The notes under the pieces: model-generated
The model's input: only the letters and a program-made list of their open reading frames with translations
The model's database searches: none
What the model was told of the DNA's origin: nothing
DNA from: JACMLD01 sp963705285
Lineage (GTDB): Bacteria > Bacteroidota > Bacteroidia > Chitinophagales > Chitinophagaceae
Reading direction: 5' to 3'
DNA: 64,000 nt
NCBI GenBank assembly: GCA_963705285.1
Contig: OY970066.1
Coordinates: 3,162,001-3,226,000, forward strand
Shown: in pieces, positions 38,601-45,816 of the stretch
Layout: every line of letters starts with the position of its first letter
Position numbering within the stretch: the stretch's first letter is position 1
Program-made: the position numbers and the translations under genes

Positions 38601-38696
38601 AATATCAGAACCAGAATGAAAAATATAGCCGGCAGCGCTGTTATCAGCACAGACAATGGCGTACAGTTGCAATTGATAATACCGCTACCTGCATAA
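35696..38696 (+). CDS. two-component propeller-type sensor histidine kinase, frameshifted
   Basis: Two overlapping frames (35696-36598 and the frame ending 38696) make one ~999-aa kinase if one A is removed from the six-A run at 36563-36568. Order: signal peptide, ligand-sensing propeller repeats (DAAGYLWISSYEGLNRFD, IWIGSGDGLNRYD, RIWIATQGGGINLF and others), a Y_Y_Y-type domain (LEGLDTGWKYA, LVPGTYTFIA), a membrane segment (about residues 755-785), a HisKA_3 dimerisation domain (TDMHDDLGAALSRIKF, phospho-His about 812) and a HATPase (NGTGFNPDK). The response regulator follows 53 bp downstream. The cytoplasmic kinase half alone (ATG 36501) would lack a signal peptide. Either a real mutation or an assembly error. 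Confidence 0.85.
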
Positions 38697-38749
38697 GTTT
38701 CGTTTTATTCGTGCGCAGGCATTATGAACTATTTTAGAAAGCAATTACT

Positions 38750-39379
38750 ATGAGCATACATGTAACTATTGTGGAAGATCTGGATGAAGTAAGGGATGGA
38801 TTGCACACGATGCTTTCCGTCAGCGGATTTTTTACGATTACCGATACCTATAAGACAGCAGAAGAAGCATTGTATGAAATACCGCGGCACAACCCGGATA
38901 TTGTTATTATGGACATTAACTTGCCCGGCATGAACGGGATTGAATGCTTGCGCCTGCTGCGCGAAAAGAAAATGAAGGCGCAGTTTATGATGTTTACCGT
39001 GTATGAAAATGATGAAAAAGTTTTTGAAGCCCTCAAAGCTGGCGCTTCCGGTTACCTGTTAAAGAATACATCAACTGCACAGATAGTGGAAGCGCTGAAA
39101 GATTTATACAACGGCGGCTCGCCCATGAGCGCCAACATAGCCAGGAAACTAGTAACCGCTTTTTACGAAACCGAAAATAAAAATGCAACGGTAGACGCAT
39201 TGAGCAAGCGTGAAAATGAAGTATTGCAGTTGCTGTCACGTGGACTGTTGTACAAGGAAATAGCTGAAAAATTATCACTCTCAGTTGGTACCATTCGTCA
39301 GCACATTCATAAAATTTACGAAAAACTGCACGTGCAAAACCGAACTGAAGCGCTCAATAAAGTGTACGGAAAAGGGTAG
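38750..39379 (+). CDS. NarL/FixJ-family response regulator paired with the propeller kinase
   Basis: A 209-aa regulator: a receiver domain with acidic residues in IVEDLDE, phospho-acceptor Asp55 (IVIMDINLPG) and Lys in GYLLKNTS, then a LuxR-type HTH (about 146-200; LSKRENEVLQLLSRGLLYKE, GTIRQHIHKIYEKL). HisKA_3-type kinases usually pair with this regulator class, and it follows the kinase gene by 53 bp on the same strand. Its targets are unknown; the T9SS-exported protein upstream is one candidate. Confidence 0.92.
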   Translation: MSIHVTIVEDLDEVRDGLHTMLSVSGFFTITDTYKTAEEALYEIPRHNPDIVIMDINLPGMNGIECLRLLREKKMKAQFMMFTVYENDEKVFEALKAGASGYLLKNTSTAQIVEALKDLYNGGSPMSANIARKLVTAFYETENKNATVDALSKRENEVLQLLSRGLLYKEIAEKLSLSVGTIRQHIHKIYEKLHVQNRTEALNKVYGKG

Positions 39380-39395
39380 TGACCTGCGCTTAGCA

Positions 39396-39497
39396 ATGTT
39401 GGGCCGTCTGTTAGCTTTTGTTCTATTCTTTTGCTTTGTATCCGCAAGTAAGTTGGCATTTGCGCAGTCTTGTGCTTGGCATCCATCCAAGCAGTGA
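39396..39497 (+). pseudogene. truncated secreted protein: signal peptide remnant
   Basis: An ATG at 39396 opens a 33-codon frame that is almost entirely a signal peptide (MLGRLLAFVLFFCFVSASKL, then AFAQSC) and ends at 39497, immediately before the IS110-type transposase remnant. It looks like the 5' end of a secreted-protein gene cut by the insertion. Confidence 0.5.
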
Positions 39498-39510
39498 GAC
39501 AGATTTCAAA

Positions 39511-39738
39511 ATGCGGGTTACTCCACGTTGCAAATCATTATTGCGTAGTTACCTCATAGAATTTTCCTGGGTTGCTATTCGCACCGATCCGGAAATACAA
39601 GCATACTACAGGAAGCATGTTGGTAAAAATCCAAAAAGTGTAATTGTAAAGGTTGCACATAAAATGTGTTGCAGAATACTGTCAGTCATTAAGAATGAAA
39701 CAGGGTACCAAGTAAATTATAAGGGCATAAAAAAATAA
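39511..39738 (+). pseudogene. IS110-family transposase C-terminal remnant
   Basis: About 75 codons matching the C-terminal end of IS110/IS116/IS902 transposases: ITPRC-like start (MRVTPRCKSLLRSYLIEFSW), AIRTDPEIQAYYRKHVGKNP, VIVKVAHKMCCRILSVIKN. The N-terminal DEDD catalytic domain and most of the transposase are absent, so the element is dead. The same frame is open from 39418, but that part does not resemble a transposase. Confidence 0.75.
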
Positions 39739-40102
39739 ATTATTAACTTCTTTAAAACTCAATTAAGGTTTTATGGCATGACCACAAAACATTCGGGGTA
39801 GAGTGAAAACTACTACATCAGCAAGCAGGTGGCGGGCCATTATTTCTTTTCTACCATACAGTTGCCGGTGGAGTGTGGCGCAATCCGCTCTACCACAAAT
39901 AGGAGCCGGAGCTTAAAGATTAAAAAATGAATACCTCACTACGCCTTTGAATGATTTAACGGCGGCAGCAATGCCATTCCCAATCATCAGAACATAAAAT
40001 CATTCAAAACCGTAGTGTAGAAAAAAATAAATTATGCAGTAACTCTATAACCATATCACAAATTGGGCGAGTCCCCGAGATCGCTTTACATAGGAACTGA
40101 AT
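39739..40102. other. gene-free region at the distal edge of the cassette array
   Basis: No supported ORF. It holds an imperfect inverted repeat with arms at 39937-39955 and 39999-40017 (CACTACGCCTTTGAATGAT and CACTACGGTTTTGAATGAT, two mismatches, 43-bp loop). In the position where the recombination-site palindrome of the last cassette should follow, only the outer repeat (40103-40112) is recognisable, so the site seems truncated or degenerate. Confidence 0.45.
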
Positions 40103-40103
40103 G

Positions 40104-40715
40104 TTAGCGGCTGTTTGGGTACTGTTCCCGAATCTTAGTGTCGCCGTGATAATATTCGATTTTAGTTATATTGCCGGTTCTGTTGAAGTATGTAACAACT
40201 CTGTCCAGTGATGAAGGTTTATAATAGTCAAGGAATTCCAATTTGCCATCAGTGTCATACCCAATTATCATGTCGACAGGCTTACCATCTATGTCACGTC
40301 CTATCTCAAATAACTGACCATTCTCGTGATATAGCTTAAATATTCCTTGCGGAATCCCCGTTGAATCAAACCAACTTTCAGATCGTAGTTGACCATTGTC
40401 GTAATAAAGGTGAAACGAGTCCACAAAAATACCCATTTTATAATGCGCTTTTGTATAAATCTTTCCATTTTTGCTAAAGGTCATTCTAAGTCCATTTAAT
40501 GTGTCGTTCTTATAGTTATTAATCTCTCGCAAGGTTCCATTTTCATCATAAATTTTCCAGAGACTATCCTTTTTTCCATTCTTAAGTCGGCCTACTGTCC
40601 TTTGCTTGCTTTCATTTTGGTTACAAGATGATGTACAAAACAATGCAACAACCATTGGCAACGATAAGCACTTGAACAATTTAATAAATGCGGTATTTGA
40701 TTGATTTGTCGCCAA
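40104..40715 (-). CDS. YwqK-family (MORN-like repeat) lipoprotein, cassette 6
   Basis: A 203-aa protein with a lipoprotein signal (about 15-33; lipobox TSSC) and tandem MORN/YwqK-type repeats (KDSLWKIYDENGTLREINNY, LNGLRMTFSKNGKIYTKAHY, YYDNGQLRSESWF, YHENGQLFEIG). YwqK homologues are annotated as antitoxin or immunity-like proteins in some toxin systems; the lipid anchor here suggests a periplasmic role. The start is 29 nt after the cassette's start repeat (40744-40753), and the stop TAA is part of its end repeat (40103-40112). Confidence 0.8.
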   Translation of the reverse strand: MATNQSNTAFIKLFKCLSLPMVVALFCTSSCNQNESKQRTVGRLKNGKKDSLWKIYDENGTLREINNYKNDTLNGLRMTFSKNGKIYTKAHYKMGIFVDSFHLYYDNGQLRSESWFDSTGIPQGIFKLYHENGQLFEIGRDIDGKPVDMIIGYDTDGKLEFLDYYKPSSLDRVVTYFNRTGNITKIEYYHGDTKIREQYPNSR

Positions 40716-40743
40716 TATTTTGTTTTGATGATTTTACTAAAAT

Positions 40744-40945
40744 AGCCGCTAACGTTCGAGGCTTGCCGCAGGGCTGGTATTTTATAACGGTCTGCCCGGC
40801 AACTAAAGCCGATTGAAAAAATGATGTTGAAGTTAACAGCTTAAAGCCAAATAGAATTGGTCAAGCCCGATATTATTTAATAGTAGAACAAATGATGATT
40901 GTTACTACATCGACCAGCCTTGCGGCAAACCTTTTGTTAGCGGCA
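40744..40945. repeat. attC-like palindrome A
   Basis: About 200 bp. The outer arms AGCCGCTAAC (40744-40753) and GTTAGCGGCA (40936-40945) are followed inwards by a second pairing, GGCTTGCCGCAGGGCTGG against CCAGCCTTGCGGCAAACC, giving the R/L two-block layout of an attC site. The interior shares TCTGCCCGG and GATTGAAAA ... GTTGAAGTTAA with the other copies. It separates cassettes 5 and 6. Confidence 0.7.
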
Positions 40946-40958
40946 TACTCTTCTACAT

Positions 40959-41735
40959 TTAGTACTTTAATTTCAACGTGTTGCCGTCTACAAATTTTCC
41001 CTTTGAAATATTGATTGGTATTCTTTGTTCTTGTGAAAGTCCGCAGGTCTGCCCGTCTTTAAAAGTCACGTCATAGTCTAACACATAATGAGTAATATTA
41101 TAAAGAAACCCTCTTAGGTCTTCTAAACTTGTTTGTGAATCCAAAACTTCCATCTCAGTTTTATTAAAGTCTTTCAGTCCATAAGTATAGCCCGATGTAC
41201 CAATGTCATTAGTATGTAAACCAAAATAAACCCAAATGTTAAGTGGTAAATAGTCGTCACGCATTAATCCTGCTTCGATTAAATAATCTTCCTTTGGTAT
41301 TAGTAATGACTGGTTGCCTTTATAAACTCCGATCGAATTTGTTGTGTGCAATAGCGAGCATAGAACTTTTGTAAAGATTTTAAAGCGTTTAATTTGGTCC
41401 TGTCCACCTTGCATCATTGAAACTATCAAATGACTTTTATGTTCTTTTGTGTCCTCCAAAGCAGTTTGCCAATTGTATGCGTATCGAGCAGTTCCTTCAA
41501 TGTCGCCTGATGGGATAGGAATAGGCATGTGTGCAACTGCAATCATTTCTCCGTCAACCTTAAATACAAATGATGAATTGTCGCCTGTTGGTTCTTGGAT
41601 ATCATTGCCGTAAAAACTTTTAAAGTCATCTCTGAAGATATCAACGTCAAAAGTATTGACGTCTTTAAGGAAGACCATCCCTAAAATTATTTTATTGTCT
41701 TTAGTTTTATCCGCCTTTTTCTTTTTCCAAAACAT
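40959..41735 (-). CDS. DUF4261-like protein, cassette 5
   Basis: About 258 aa from the ATG at 41735 (MFWKKKKADK). The longer open frame to 41888 runs antisense through the IS element and is not real. Sequence features such as IILGMVFLKDV, MIAVAHMPIPIPSGDIEGTA, SHLIVSMMQGG, GVYKGNQSLLIP and LPLNIWVYFGL fit the DUF4261 family of soluble proteins often found near polymorphic toxins. An IS3-family element has inserted five bases upstream of the start codon, separating the gene from its original cassette start (43010-43019). Confidence 0.78.
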   Translation of the reverse strand: MFWKKKKADKTKDNKIILGMVFLKDVNTFDVDIFRDDFKSFYGNDIQEPTGDNSSFVFKVDGEMIAVAHMPIPIPSGDIEGTARYAYNWQTALEDTKEHKSHLIVSMMQGGQDQIKRFKIFTKVLCSLLHTTNSIGVYKGNQSLLIPKEDYLIEAGLMRDDYLPLNIWVYFGLHTNDIGTSGYTYGLKDFNKTEMEVLDSQTSLEDLRGFLYNITHYVLDYDVTFKDGQTCGLSQEQRIPINISKGKFVDGNTLKLKY

Positions 41736-41736
41736 A

Positions 41737-41740
41737 GTGA
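41737..41740. repeat. left 4-bp target-site duplication of the IS3-family element
   Basis: GTGA directly left of the element, matched by GTGA at 42991-42994 directly right of it. A 4-bp duplication is usual for the IS407 group of IS3. Intact duplication indicates a recent insertion. Confidence 0.8.
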
Positions 41741-41805
41741 TGTAAGCTTCCCCAAAAATAGTACGTTTTAAAAGTGGACAAAATTCTAACTTTAAAACGT
41801 CAAAA

Positions 41806-42072
41806 ATGAAAAAGAGTAAATTCACAACAACACAGATTGCCAGCATTCTTAAAGAATTTGATAATGGCAAAACAGCTGATGAAATCACCCGGGATCACGG
41901 CGTAAGTAAAGCGGCATTGTATAAATGGCGGCAGCGATACGGCGGCATGGAAGCCAGTGAACTTAAACGGATAAAAGATCTTGAAGAAGAGAATGCCCGT
42001 TTAAAACGTATGTATGCCAACCTGGCTATGGAGCTTGATACGGCCAAATACATTATCGAAAAAAAGCTTTAA
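41806..42072 (+). CDS. IS3-family transposase OrfA
   Basis: An 88-aa HTH protein (KFTTTQIASILKEFDNGKTA, DHGVSKAALYKWRQRYGG) ending in a leucine-zipper-like helix (LEEENARLKRMYANLAMELD). It binds the IS ends and is the N-terminal part of the OrfAB transposase made by programmed -1 frameshifting. Its last codons contain the slippery heptamer at 42060-42066. Confidence 0.93.
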   Translation: MKKSKFTTTQIASILKEFDNGKTADEITRDHGVSKAALYKWRQRYGGMEASELKRIKDLEEENARLKRMYANLAMELDTAKYIIEKKL

Positions 42073-42974
42073 AGCCTTGCGAGAAAAGGCGGATTGTTGA
42101 TGAAATCCGCAAAGAACGACCCAAAGACATCTGCAAGGCGTGTCGCATATTACGTTTAAGCAGAAGCAACCTGCACTATCGTTCCGTTAAAAATGATATG
42201 GCAATTATGGATCGATTGGCGAAAGTTGCAAACGAAAACCCAGGCGAAGGGTTTTGGAAATGCTACGATAGAATCAGGAACAGTGGCACCATTGTCAATC
42301 ATAAACGACTTCTCCGGGTTTACAGGCAAATGAAATTAACCCATCGCCGGAAGATTAAAAAACGTTTGCCAGCCAGGGTAAAGGAGCCTTTAGAAGTACC
42401 AGGCAGCTTTACCCAGACATGGAGTATTGATTTTATGAGTGATGCGCTAAGCAATGGAACCAAGTTTAGAACCTTCAATGTAATAGATGATTATAACCGG
42501 GAAATTCTTTTTATTGAAATCGATTACTCGCTAAAGAGTAGTCGGGTGATTTGGGTATTAAGACATTTAATCAACCGTTACGGCAAACCACAAAAGATAC
42601 GCATGGATAATGGACCTGAATTTGTGGCCAAATTAGCACAAGGCTGGAGTGAAGCAAATGGGATTGGTTTTAAATATATCCAGCCCGGAAAGCCCACTCA
42701 AAATGCCTATATCGAAAGATTTAATAGGACATACAGAAAACACATCCTGGATGCATATTTGTTTGACAATATCGATGAAGTAAGAGAATCAACGCAAGCC
42801 TGGGTAGATGACTATAATAATGCTCGGCCGCATGACAGCCTTGGCGGAATATCCCCCAGGATGTATCGAGAAAAAAATCTGCCAGCGATTGGGCTGCGTT
42901 CCGCTTCGGCTACGCCTCCGCTACACTCCGCCCAATCGCTGGTAAAGGAAATGTCTCCATTTAAAAAGTACTAA
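42063..42974 (+). CDS. IS3-family transposase OrfB (DDE integrase core)
   Basis: The -1 frame continues from the slippery site (KALKPCEKRRIVDEIRKERP, ICKACRILRLSRSNLHYR) into the integrase core. An ATG-initiated part begins at 42198. DDE residues are visible in the context TWSIDFMSD (first Asp), RMDNGPEF (second Asp) and AYIERFNRTYR (Glu), followed by YNNARPHDSLGG. It catalyses copy-out transposition as the OrfAB fusion. All catalytic residues are intact. Confidence 0.93.
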   Translation, partial: KALKPCEKRRIVDEIRKERPKDICKACRILRLSRSNLHYRSVKNDMAIMDRLAKVANENPGEGFWKCYDRIRNSGTIVNHKRLLRVYRQMKLTHRRKIKKRLPARVKEPLEVPGSFTQTWSIDFMSDALSNGTKFRTFNVIDDYNREILFIEIDYSLKSSRVIWVLRHLINRYGKPQKIRMDNGPEFVAKLAQGWSEANGIGFKYIQPGKPTQNAYIERFNRTYRKHILDAYLFDNIDEVRESTQAWVDDYNNARPHDSLGGISPRMYREKNLPAIGLRSASATPPLHSAQSLVKEMSPFKKY

Positions 42975-43009
42975 AACGGGGAAGCTTACAGTGATTTGTC
43001 AAATAGAGT

Positions 43010-43209
43010 TGCCGCTAACGTCCAGGGCTTTATGCAGGTTGGGAAATAGCATTCCTTCTGCCCGGAACCGCTGCTGATTAAAGATATAAAAGTACAGGTT
43101 AACAAACAAAAGCCCAGCAATGTACGTCCAGCCCAGATGAAGCACAACAGCGATATGCCCATTGCTCCAACTTCCAGCCAGCCTTGCAGCAAACCTGATG
43201 TTGTGTGCA
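43010..43209. repeat. attC-like palindrome B
   Basis: 200 bp from TGCCGCTAAC (43010-43019) to GTTGTGTGCA (43200-43209). The inner arms GGGCTTTATGCAGG and CCTTGCAGCAAACC pair imperfectly. The two outer repeats are not complementary to each other. Each is complementary to the far end of the neighbouring cassette, as expected for integron-type sites. Confidence 0.7.
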
Positions 43210-43218
43210 GCCTTTTAG

Positions 43219-43625
43219 TCAATGTTTGTGTATGCTTTTGTCGAAATTGGTAGTGTCAAATTTATGAGCAATAATGTCACTTCGTCTGTCTTTAATTAGA
43301 TTGGCAAGAGTTGCCCAATAATTTTTGTTCTCGTTCCAAAAGTTAGTCTCAATTGCCAAAACATTTTTTAAAAGGTCGCCTTAAAAAAATCACCTTCTGC
43401 AAATAAGTCAATTGTCAAAACTTCAAGAGCTAGAGGAATTAAATAGTCCAAACTGATTTGTTGGCCAATCATTATTCGTAAGTCTTCTGTTGCAAAACTG
43501 TCCAACGGAAGTTTTCTAAGTTCGTGACAACGTGTTACTAAATGACTGTCGTGGTCTGGTTTACCCCAAAAGTCTTTTTCCAGATTTTCAAGAGTCTTTT
43601 GTCGCCAATTATTTTCAAGTTTCAT
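43219..43625 (-). pseudogene. frameshifted CdiI-like immunity gene, cassette 4
   Basis: The first 85 codons (LEKDFWGKPDHDSHLVTRC, LRIMIGQQISLDYLIPLALE) match the CdiI-like gene at 27114-27536. The frame stops at 43368-43370, but the next frame continues with LLKNVLAIETNFW and NYWATLANLIKDRRSDIIAH to a TGA at 43219-43221. Adding one A near 43380-43383 restores EGDFFKGDLLKNVL, the expected family sequence. It lies 5 bp after the upstream cassette gene, so this cassette carries two coupled genes. Confidence 0.75.
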
Positions 43626-43630
43626 TATTC

Positions 43631-43911
43631 CTATGTCAAAGTTGATATTAGTCTGGTGATTTCATTTGCTAAATCCTGTCCGTCCTTTCCAATAAAATCG
43701 TCCCAACAAGAATTTGGCAAGAACCAAATATGTAATTTGTCAAGTTGCGTATTGTCGCCTTGCTTGAATTTGTTGATACTGTCAAACAATCCCGATGAAA
43801 TTCTTCGGCTGATAAAAATTGTGCAGAGTAACCACCTTGAAATTCGCTTGCTAACTTTTCAGCTTGGTCCAGCAAGTCAATAAGTTGTGTATGGTCAGTC
43901 TGTGTCGTCAT
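43631..43911 (-). pseudogene. frameshifted small protein, first gene of cassette 4
   Basis: From ATG 43911 (MTTQTDHTQL) the frame runs through FQGGYSAQFLSAEEFHRD. One base appears to be missing near 43786-43792. The adjacent frame then gives DSINKFKQGD, KLHIWFLPNSCWDDFIGKDG and LANEITRLISTLT, ending with TAG at 43631-43633. The restored ~93-aa product is small, soluble and acidic. No family is named with confidence, though its pairing with a CdiI-like gene suggests an immunity-type protein. The unshifted reading ends at 43669. Confidence 0.6.
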
Positions 43912-43916
43912 AAGGT

Positions 43917-44055
43917 TGCACACAACGGTTTAGGGCTTGGCGTTGTAGGGGAAATCAGGGAACGTCGGCTGAACCCTTGCACTAAAGCTAAATTGAAAAA
44001 CTAAACTTGAGCCTTTATTCTTCAGCCCCTATAACGCCAAACTCCTGTTAGGCGT
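43917..44055. repeat. attC-like palindrome C
   Basis: 139 bp, the shortest copy. Outer repeats are TGCACACAAC (43917-43926) and GTTAGGCGT (44047-44055). The inner arms GGGCTTGGCGTTGTAGGGG and CCCCTATAACGCCAAAC pair well. GTTAGGC is the only end in the array that fits the canonical attC core GTTRRRY. Confidence 0.72.
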
Positions 44056-44503
44056 TTGTGCTTGTTTCGACGCAGGTCTTTAAGTCAAACAATCTTTGTC
44101 TTACATTGTTTTGTAAGTTCCGTTTAATAAAATAAGTCAATAGGCTAAAAGGAAAACGAAGTTCAAAAGAGTACAAGAATGTCACTTCGGTTAGTCCTTG
44201 TTTAAGGTCCTTAAATGTCCACGAGCCTAAAAATGTTTTGAATAGAAATGGACCTTTGGTCATTTTTACTGCTGTTACCTTTGGTCTGTTAAAACTAACA
44301 TATTCAGTTTCCATTCCTAACCCATTTTTAGCAACACAATATGCTTTTACACCTTTGTCCGCATTTGTTGCGCCATTAATTAATTCTGCCTTCTTTAAAA
44401 ACGTATCCCAATTAAGCCTGTTATTATAATCTTGTGTATAATCAAAAATTATATCTTGTGTACTCTTGATATTTATTTTCTCGAAAAATTTGATTGCTTC
44501 CAT
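44048..44503 (-). CDS. SRPBCC-like protein, second gene of cassette 3
   Basis: A 151-aa soluble protein with the START/SRPBCC pattern: an early helix (QDIIFDYTQDYNNRLNWDTF), strands with AYCVAKNGLGMETEYVSFNR and TFKDLKQGLTEVTFLYSFEL, and a long C-terminal helix. Such domains bind hydrophobic ligands. Its ATG overlaps the upstream gene's stop by one base (TAATG), and its own stop TAA lies inside the cassette end repeat (44047-44055). The role is unknown. Confidence 0.7.
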   Translation of the reverse strand: MEAIKFFEKINIKSTQDIIFDYTQDYNNRLNWDTFLKKAELINGATNADKGVKAYCVAKNGLGMETEYVSFNRPKVTAVKMTKGPFLFKTFLGSWTFKDLKQGLTEVTFLYSFELRFPFSLLTYFIKRNLQNNVRQRLFDLKTCVETSTNA

Positions 44504-45006
44504 TATTCAGAGTTCTTTTTGATAGAAGTTAATAAATATCGTTGAAATATTTTCAGGATTAGTCTCACGGGTAAATTAAACAGAAAATAAAGTCGCTTGT
44601 CAATGCTGTAAGTTGTAACCAATTTTAAATTAGTTGAGTTTGAGTTAGTCTTCAAAAAGTAAGCGCCACTTGGAATTCTGAAAACCCCTTGCGAAAGCTC
44701 AAAAAGATAGCAAACTCTAAATCCTTTTTCTGGATTAAATGAAAATGAATATTCATTTAATGGTTTCCACACTAAGATCTTTTGCATAAATCGTTTGCCT
44801 GTGTCGAAATATGCAATTCGACTTCCACCTTCACCTTCTGAAATAATTTCAGCTCTCAATGGTTTTGGAATGTCAAGTAGGTTGAAAATTAGAGGGTCAG
44901 AAAACTGTTCTATTTTGACGTTAGTAATATTGTCCCAAATTTTTTCAGGTTGACCGCTTATGTCAATGTCAGAGGATATTGATTTTATAATATGTTTACC
45001 TGTCAT
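44503..45006 (-). CDS. SRPBCC-like protein, first gene of cassette 3
   Basis: 167 aa from ATG 45006 (MTGKHIIKSISSDIDISG). The frame is open to 45096, but that extension runs into the repeat element and is not coding. The layout is SRPBCC-like (QPEKIWDNITNVKIEQFSD, AYFDTGKRFMQKILVWKPL, FELSQGVFRIPSGAYFLKT). It starts 31 nt after the cassette start repeat and is translationally coupled to a second SRPBCC-like gene, so the pair travels as a unit. Confidence 0.7.
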   Translation of the reverse strand: MTGKHIIKSISSDIDISGQPEKIWDNITNVKIEQFSDPLIFNLLDIPKPLRAEIISEGEGGSRIAYFDTGKRFMQKILVWKPLNEYSFSFNPEKGFRVCYLFELSQGVFRIPSGAYFLKTNSNSTNLKLVTTYSIDKRLYFLFNLPVRLILKIFQRYLLTSIKKNSE

Positions 45007-45035
45007 TTGGCTGTCGTAACGGTTGGTTATAGCAT

Positions 45036-45235
45036 AACGCCTAGCGAGCTGGGCTTTATGCAGGTTGGGAATTAGAATTCCGTCTGCCCGGGCCACTGCT
45101 GATTGAAAATATAATGTTGAAGTTAAGAACTAATGACCAGCGATGTTTGTCCAGCCCGAACCAGAGACCGGCTTTGCAATTTACTGAAGCTAAGTTTGTC
45201 AAGCCCAACTTGCATAAAATCCCACGTTAGCGGCA
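45036..45235. repeat. attC-like palindrome D
   Basis: 200 bp from AACGCCTAGC (45036-45045) to GTTAGCGGCA (45226-45235). The inner arms GGGCTTTATGCAGGTTGGG and CCCAACTTGCATAAAATCCC pair strongly. The left end differs by one base from the perfect complement of cassette 3's other end (GTTAGGCGTT at 44047-44056), and its AAC core has become AGC. Confidence 0.7.
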
Positions 45236-45249
45236 GTAATTTTTTATGT

Positions 45250-45531
45250 TTAGTTGTTAGAAAGCTTAATTAGTTTTTCGAAATCAATTTTAAATAAAGA
45301 CATACTTTCATAAGAGATATCCGGAATGGTATTAAATCCAGAATCTTCTGTCACTAAACTTAACCCGATAAAATTTTCAAAAAGTTGAACACAATAAAAC
45401 TTTTCGGCCACCCAAATATCAATCATAATTGCCCCTGAGTCAAACCTGTGAATTTCATGCCTGATGTTTAGCTTTTCAAGTATAGGAATTGTATACTCAA
45501 TTACTTGATCTATGTAATTTCGTTCATTCAT
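45250..45531 (-). CDS. small hypothetical protein, cassette 2
   Basis: A 93-aa acidic soluble protein (MNERNYIDQVIEYTIPILEK ... DSGAIMIDIWVAEKFYCVQL ... YESMSLFKIDFEKLIKLSNN) of alpha/beta character. No family is recognised. It starts 77 nt after the cassette start repeat and ends 15 nt before the cassette end repeat. Size and context fit an immunity-type or orphan cassette gene. Confidence 0.6.
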   Translation of the reverse strand: MNERNYIDQVIEYTIPILEKLNIRHEIHRFDSGAIMIDIWVAEKFYCVQLFENFIGLSLVTEDSGFNTIPDISYESMSLFKIDFEKLIKLSNN

Positions 45532-45607
45532 ATTATCCTTACCGCGGTGAAGTGCTTGTTGAGTTTAACCAATAAATATTATTTCAGACTTGAATACTCA
45601 TTATTAT

Positions 45608-45809
45608 TGCCGCTAACGATCAGGGCTTTGCGCAGGTAGGGCATTGTTGATTCTCCAGCCCGGAACTGAAGCCCAATTAAGAAATAAAAGTACAAGATAA
45701 CAACTAAAAGCCTGGCAGAATTACGTCCGCCCTAACCAAAGTGAAGAGATGCAAACAGCCGAAGTTTCAACGTCCAGCCTTGCTTGCACAAAACCTGATG
45801 TTGTACGAT
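45608..45809. repeat. attC-like palindrome E
   Basis: About 200 bp from TGCCGCTAAC (45608-45617) to GTTGTACGAT (45800-45809). The inner arms GGGCTTTGCGCAGG and CCTTGCTTGCACAAAACC pair imperfectly. The interior shares the CAGCCCGGAACTG ... ATAAAAGTAC block with copy B. Confidence 0.7.
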
Positions 45810-45816
45810 TGTGCCA

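Larger units (their letters stand above)
41741..42990 (+). mobile_element. complete IS3-family insertion sequence (IS407-like)
   Basis: A 1250-bp element bounded by imperfect inverted repeats beginning TGTAAGCTTCCCC at both ends (left 41741, right ending 42990) and flanked by GTGA duplications. It contains orfA and orfB joined by a -1 frameshift window A_AAA_AAG at 42060-42066. It interrupts cassette 5 between the cassette start and the DUF4261 start codon. Confidence 0.92.

Noticed and set aside
41736..41888. N-terminal extension of the DUF4261 gene
   Set aside because: It reads antisense through the inserted IS end and orfA; the ATG at 41735 is the natural start.
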